DNA of 64,000 nt from Arcticibacterium sp964021845 (GTDB lineage: Bacteria; Bacteroidota; Bacteroidia; Cytophagales; Spirosomataceae). This document shows, one piece after another, positions 62,677 to 64,000 of this stretch. Where the stretch lies: contig NZ_CAXHZC010000008.1 in the NCBI RefSeq assembly GCF_964021845.1, forward strand, positions 124,001 to 188,000, given 5' to 3'. The notes beneath the pieces are model-generated. The model made no database searches. It saw only the letters and a list, made by a program, of their open reading frames with translations, and was not told the DNA's origin. The position numbers and the translations under genes were made by a program. Numbering within the stretch: position 1 is the first letter of the stretch; the number at the start of each line of letters is the position of its first letter.

Positions 62677-62709
62677 ATTTATTATTATTCCAAAAAATTA
62701 GCTCCTTAA

Positions 62710-64000
62710 ATGGAAACAACATTTGACAAATCTTCTTCTACGGATGCTCGCTTGAAAATTGTTATTGCTGAAGGCGATTACAAACCAGATGTAGACAAAA
62801 AACTAAAAGAGTACGCTAAAACGGCGAATGTAAAAGGTTTTAGACCTGGTCATGTTCCTATTGGTTATGTTAAGAAGCTTTATGGTAAAAGTGTCTTAGT
62901 GGATACGGTTATCAATAAAGTGAGCGAAGGTGTTAATACTTACATCAAAGACAACAAACTTAAGGTAGTGGGTGATCCTATTCCTGATAATGAGTCTTAC
63001 ACTATCGATTGGGATAATGATGTAGATTATACTTTTGAATATGAAGTTGGTTTAGCTTCTGACTTTGAAGTTGATCTAGCAAAGTTACCTGCCATTGAAA
63101 GTTATGAAATAGAGCCAGCTAAAGAGCAGGTTGACCAAGCAGTGGTAGATATCCAGAAAAGAAATGGGGTTGATTCAGAACCTGAGGAGTCTGAAATAGG
63201 TGATTTATTATTTGGAACGCTTCGTCAAGAATCTTCTGAATTTGAAGCTCAGTCAGGAATACCTACAGATAAATTGAAAAAAGATACTCAAAAATTATTC
63301 TTAGGTCTTGAGAAAGGTTCTAAGTTGACTTTTGATATTCAAAGTCTTTTTGAAACAGACAAGGATTTAGGTTTTGCCACAGGAAAATCGGATGAAGAAG
63401 CAGCTGCTTTAAAAGGTACTTTTGAATATGAGGTTACTAAAATCTCTAGAGTTTCTCCAGCAGAAATTAACCAAGAGCTTTTTGATAAAGCTTTAGGAGA
63501 GGGGAAAGCTACTACGGAAGAGGAATTTAGAGCAGGTTTAACCGAAATTATCAAAGAAAACTATAATAGAGAGTCAGCTTATTTATTAGATTTTGATATT
63601 GAGAAGACGCTTAACGAAAGTATCAAAATTGATTTACCAGACGCATTTTTAAAGAAATGGTTGTTCCAAGCAAACGACGGTAAGTTTACTGAAGAGCAAA
63701 TTGAAAACGACTACGATGCATTTGCAAGAGGTTTGAGATTAGATTTAATCAAAGCTGATATAGCGGAGAAAAATGAAATCAAGATTGAATATGCAGATGT
63801 TTTGGAAGAAGTAAAGTCTGAAATCAGAAACTATTTCGGAAACCAAGGATATGGTGGAATGGATGAGTTTGTAGAGCAGATGGCGAAGAAGCAGTTAGAC
63901 GAAAACAAAGATGGAGCTTTCAGAAACTATTATAACAAAGCTTTTGGTAAGGCTGTGGTAGCTTTTGCCAGAGAAAAAGTAACTATCAATAGCAAAACTG
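62710..64000 (+). CDS. tig: Trigger factor, 3' end beyond the window
   Basis: 430 codons are present; the gene runs off the right edge near its expected end. The ribosome-binding domain begins METTFDKSSSTDARLKIVIA and carries the signature VKGFRPGHVPIGYV. Residues of about 150-240 occupy the PPIase position but look degenerate (GDLLFGTLRQESSEF rather than the usual FKBP core), as is common in Bacteroidota. The helical arms follow (EFRAGLTEIIKENYNRES). A cytoplasmic chaperone at the ribosome exit tunnel. The start is 33 bp after the tRNA-Leu terminator, so its own promoter must overlap that short gap or it depends on read-through. Confidence 0.92.
   Translation, partial: METTFDKSSSTDARLKIVIAEGDYKPDVDKKLKEYAKTANVKGFRPGHVPIGYVKKLYGKSVLVDTVINKVSEGVNTYIKDNKLKVVGDPIPDNESYTIDWDNDVDYTFEYEVGLASDFEVDLAKLPAIESYEIEPAKEQVDQAVVDIQKRNGVDSEPEESEIGDLLFGTLRQESSEFEAQSGIPTDKLKKDTQKLFLGLEKGSKLTFDIQSLFETDKDLGFATGKSDEEAAALKGTFEYEVTKISRVSPAEINQELFDKALGEGKATTEEEFRAGLTEIIKENYNRESAYLLDFDIEKTLNESIKIDLPDAFLKKWLFQANDGKFTEEQIENDYDAFARGLRLDLIKADIAEKNEIKIEYADVLEEVKSEIRNYFGNQGYGGMDEFVEQMAKKQLDENKDGAFRNYYNKAFGKAVVAFAREKVTINSKT

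Noticed and set aside
62481..62726. An 81-codon reading frame crossing the tRNA-Leu gene
   Set aside because: It lies over the tRNA and its terminator; the translated stretch is simply the tRNA sequence read as codons.

Overview
The window looks like a single piece of core chromosome from a Bacteroidota bacterium, most likely of the order Cytophagales (family level not resolvable from sequence alone). The reasons are the AT-rich sequence, A-rich rather than Shine-Dalgarno-type ribosome sites, promoters of the TTG-N19-21-TAnnTTTG kind, many SPII lipoproteins, a TonB-dependent receptor with a CarboxypepD_reg-like N-terminus, DUF5916 and DUF6503 proteins, and the rel-fur-purA and tsaD/tamB neighbourhoods. 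I found no transposase, integrase, phage gene, CRISPR array or rRNA.

Layout. 1-7.5 kb: the 5' end of tsaD diverges from a giant tamB-like gene, which converges on a DUF5916 outer-membrane protein; a small protein with a possible nuclease-like core follows. 7.6-13.9 kb: recQ, a PHP-domain lipoprotein, a NagX/HGSNAT-type acetyltransferase, a serine hydrolase and a membrane protein. 14-19.9 kb: rocD with a divergent Lrp-type regulator, a cysteine desulfurase, ppk1 and a small secreted protein. 20-27.9 kb: a nucleoside transporter, a lipoprotein serpin with a partner lipoprotein, guaB, an MFS transporter, and a TetR - hydrolase - DinB operon. 28-33.2 kb: an SGNH hydrolase, a DUF6503 lipoprotein, a diheme cytochrome c, pnuC, a GT2 glycosyltransferase and a TerC protein. 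33.2-45.8 kb: a 1288-residue SF1 helicase, a LuxE-like enzyme, a small lipoprotein, a sensor kinase divergent from hemA, a hydrolase/lactonase pair, a beta-propeller lipoprotein and ffh.

45.9-48.6 kb is the most distinctive region: three tandem paralogous genes for exported proteins of about 120 residues. Each has its own terminator, its own near-consensus promoter, and a collinear upstream block of about 260 bp carrying several palindromic elements at the same spacing. 48.7-57 kb: fba, an FMN reductase, and a five-gene operon (TonB-dependent receptor, TPR-like protein, membrane protein, a fused beta-solenoid/LytS-type kinase, LytTR response regulator). The kinase has an exact 18-residue GGN repeat that appears to be cytoplasmic.

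57-64 kb: a growth and nucleotide run read leftward (bifunctional rel, small protein, fur, purA, and a protein with a HolD/psi-like pattern). It diverges from a tRNA-Leu(UAG) with a textbook Bacteroidota promoter and terminator, followed by the trigger factor gene, which runs off the right edge. Most of the window is housekeeping. The best candidates for undescribed biology are the three-gene cassette array with its shared control region and the solenoid-kinase operon.
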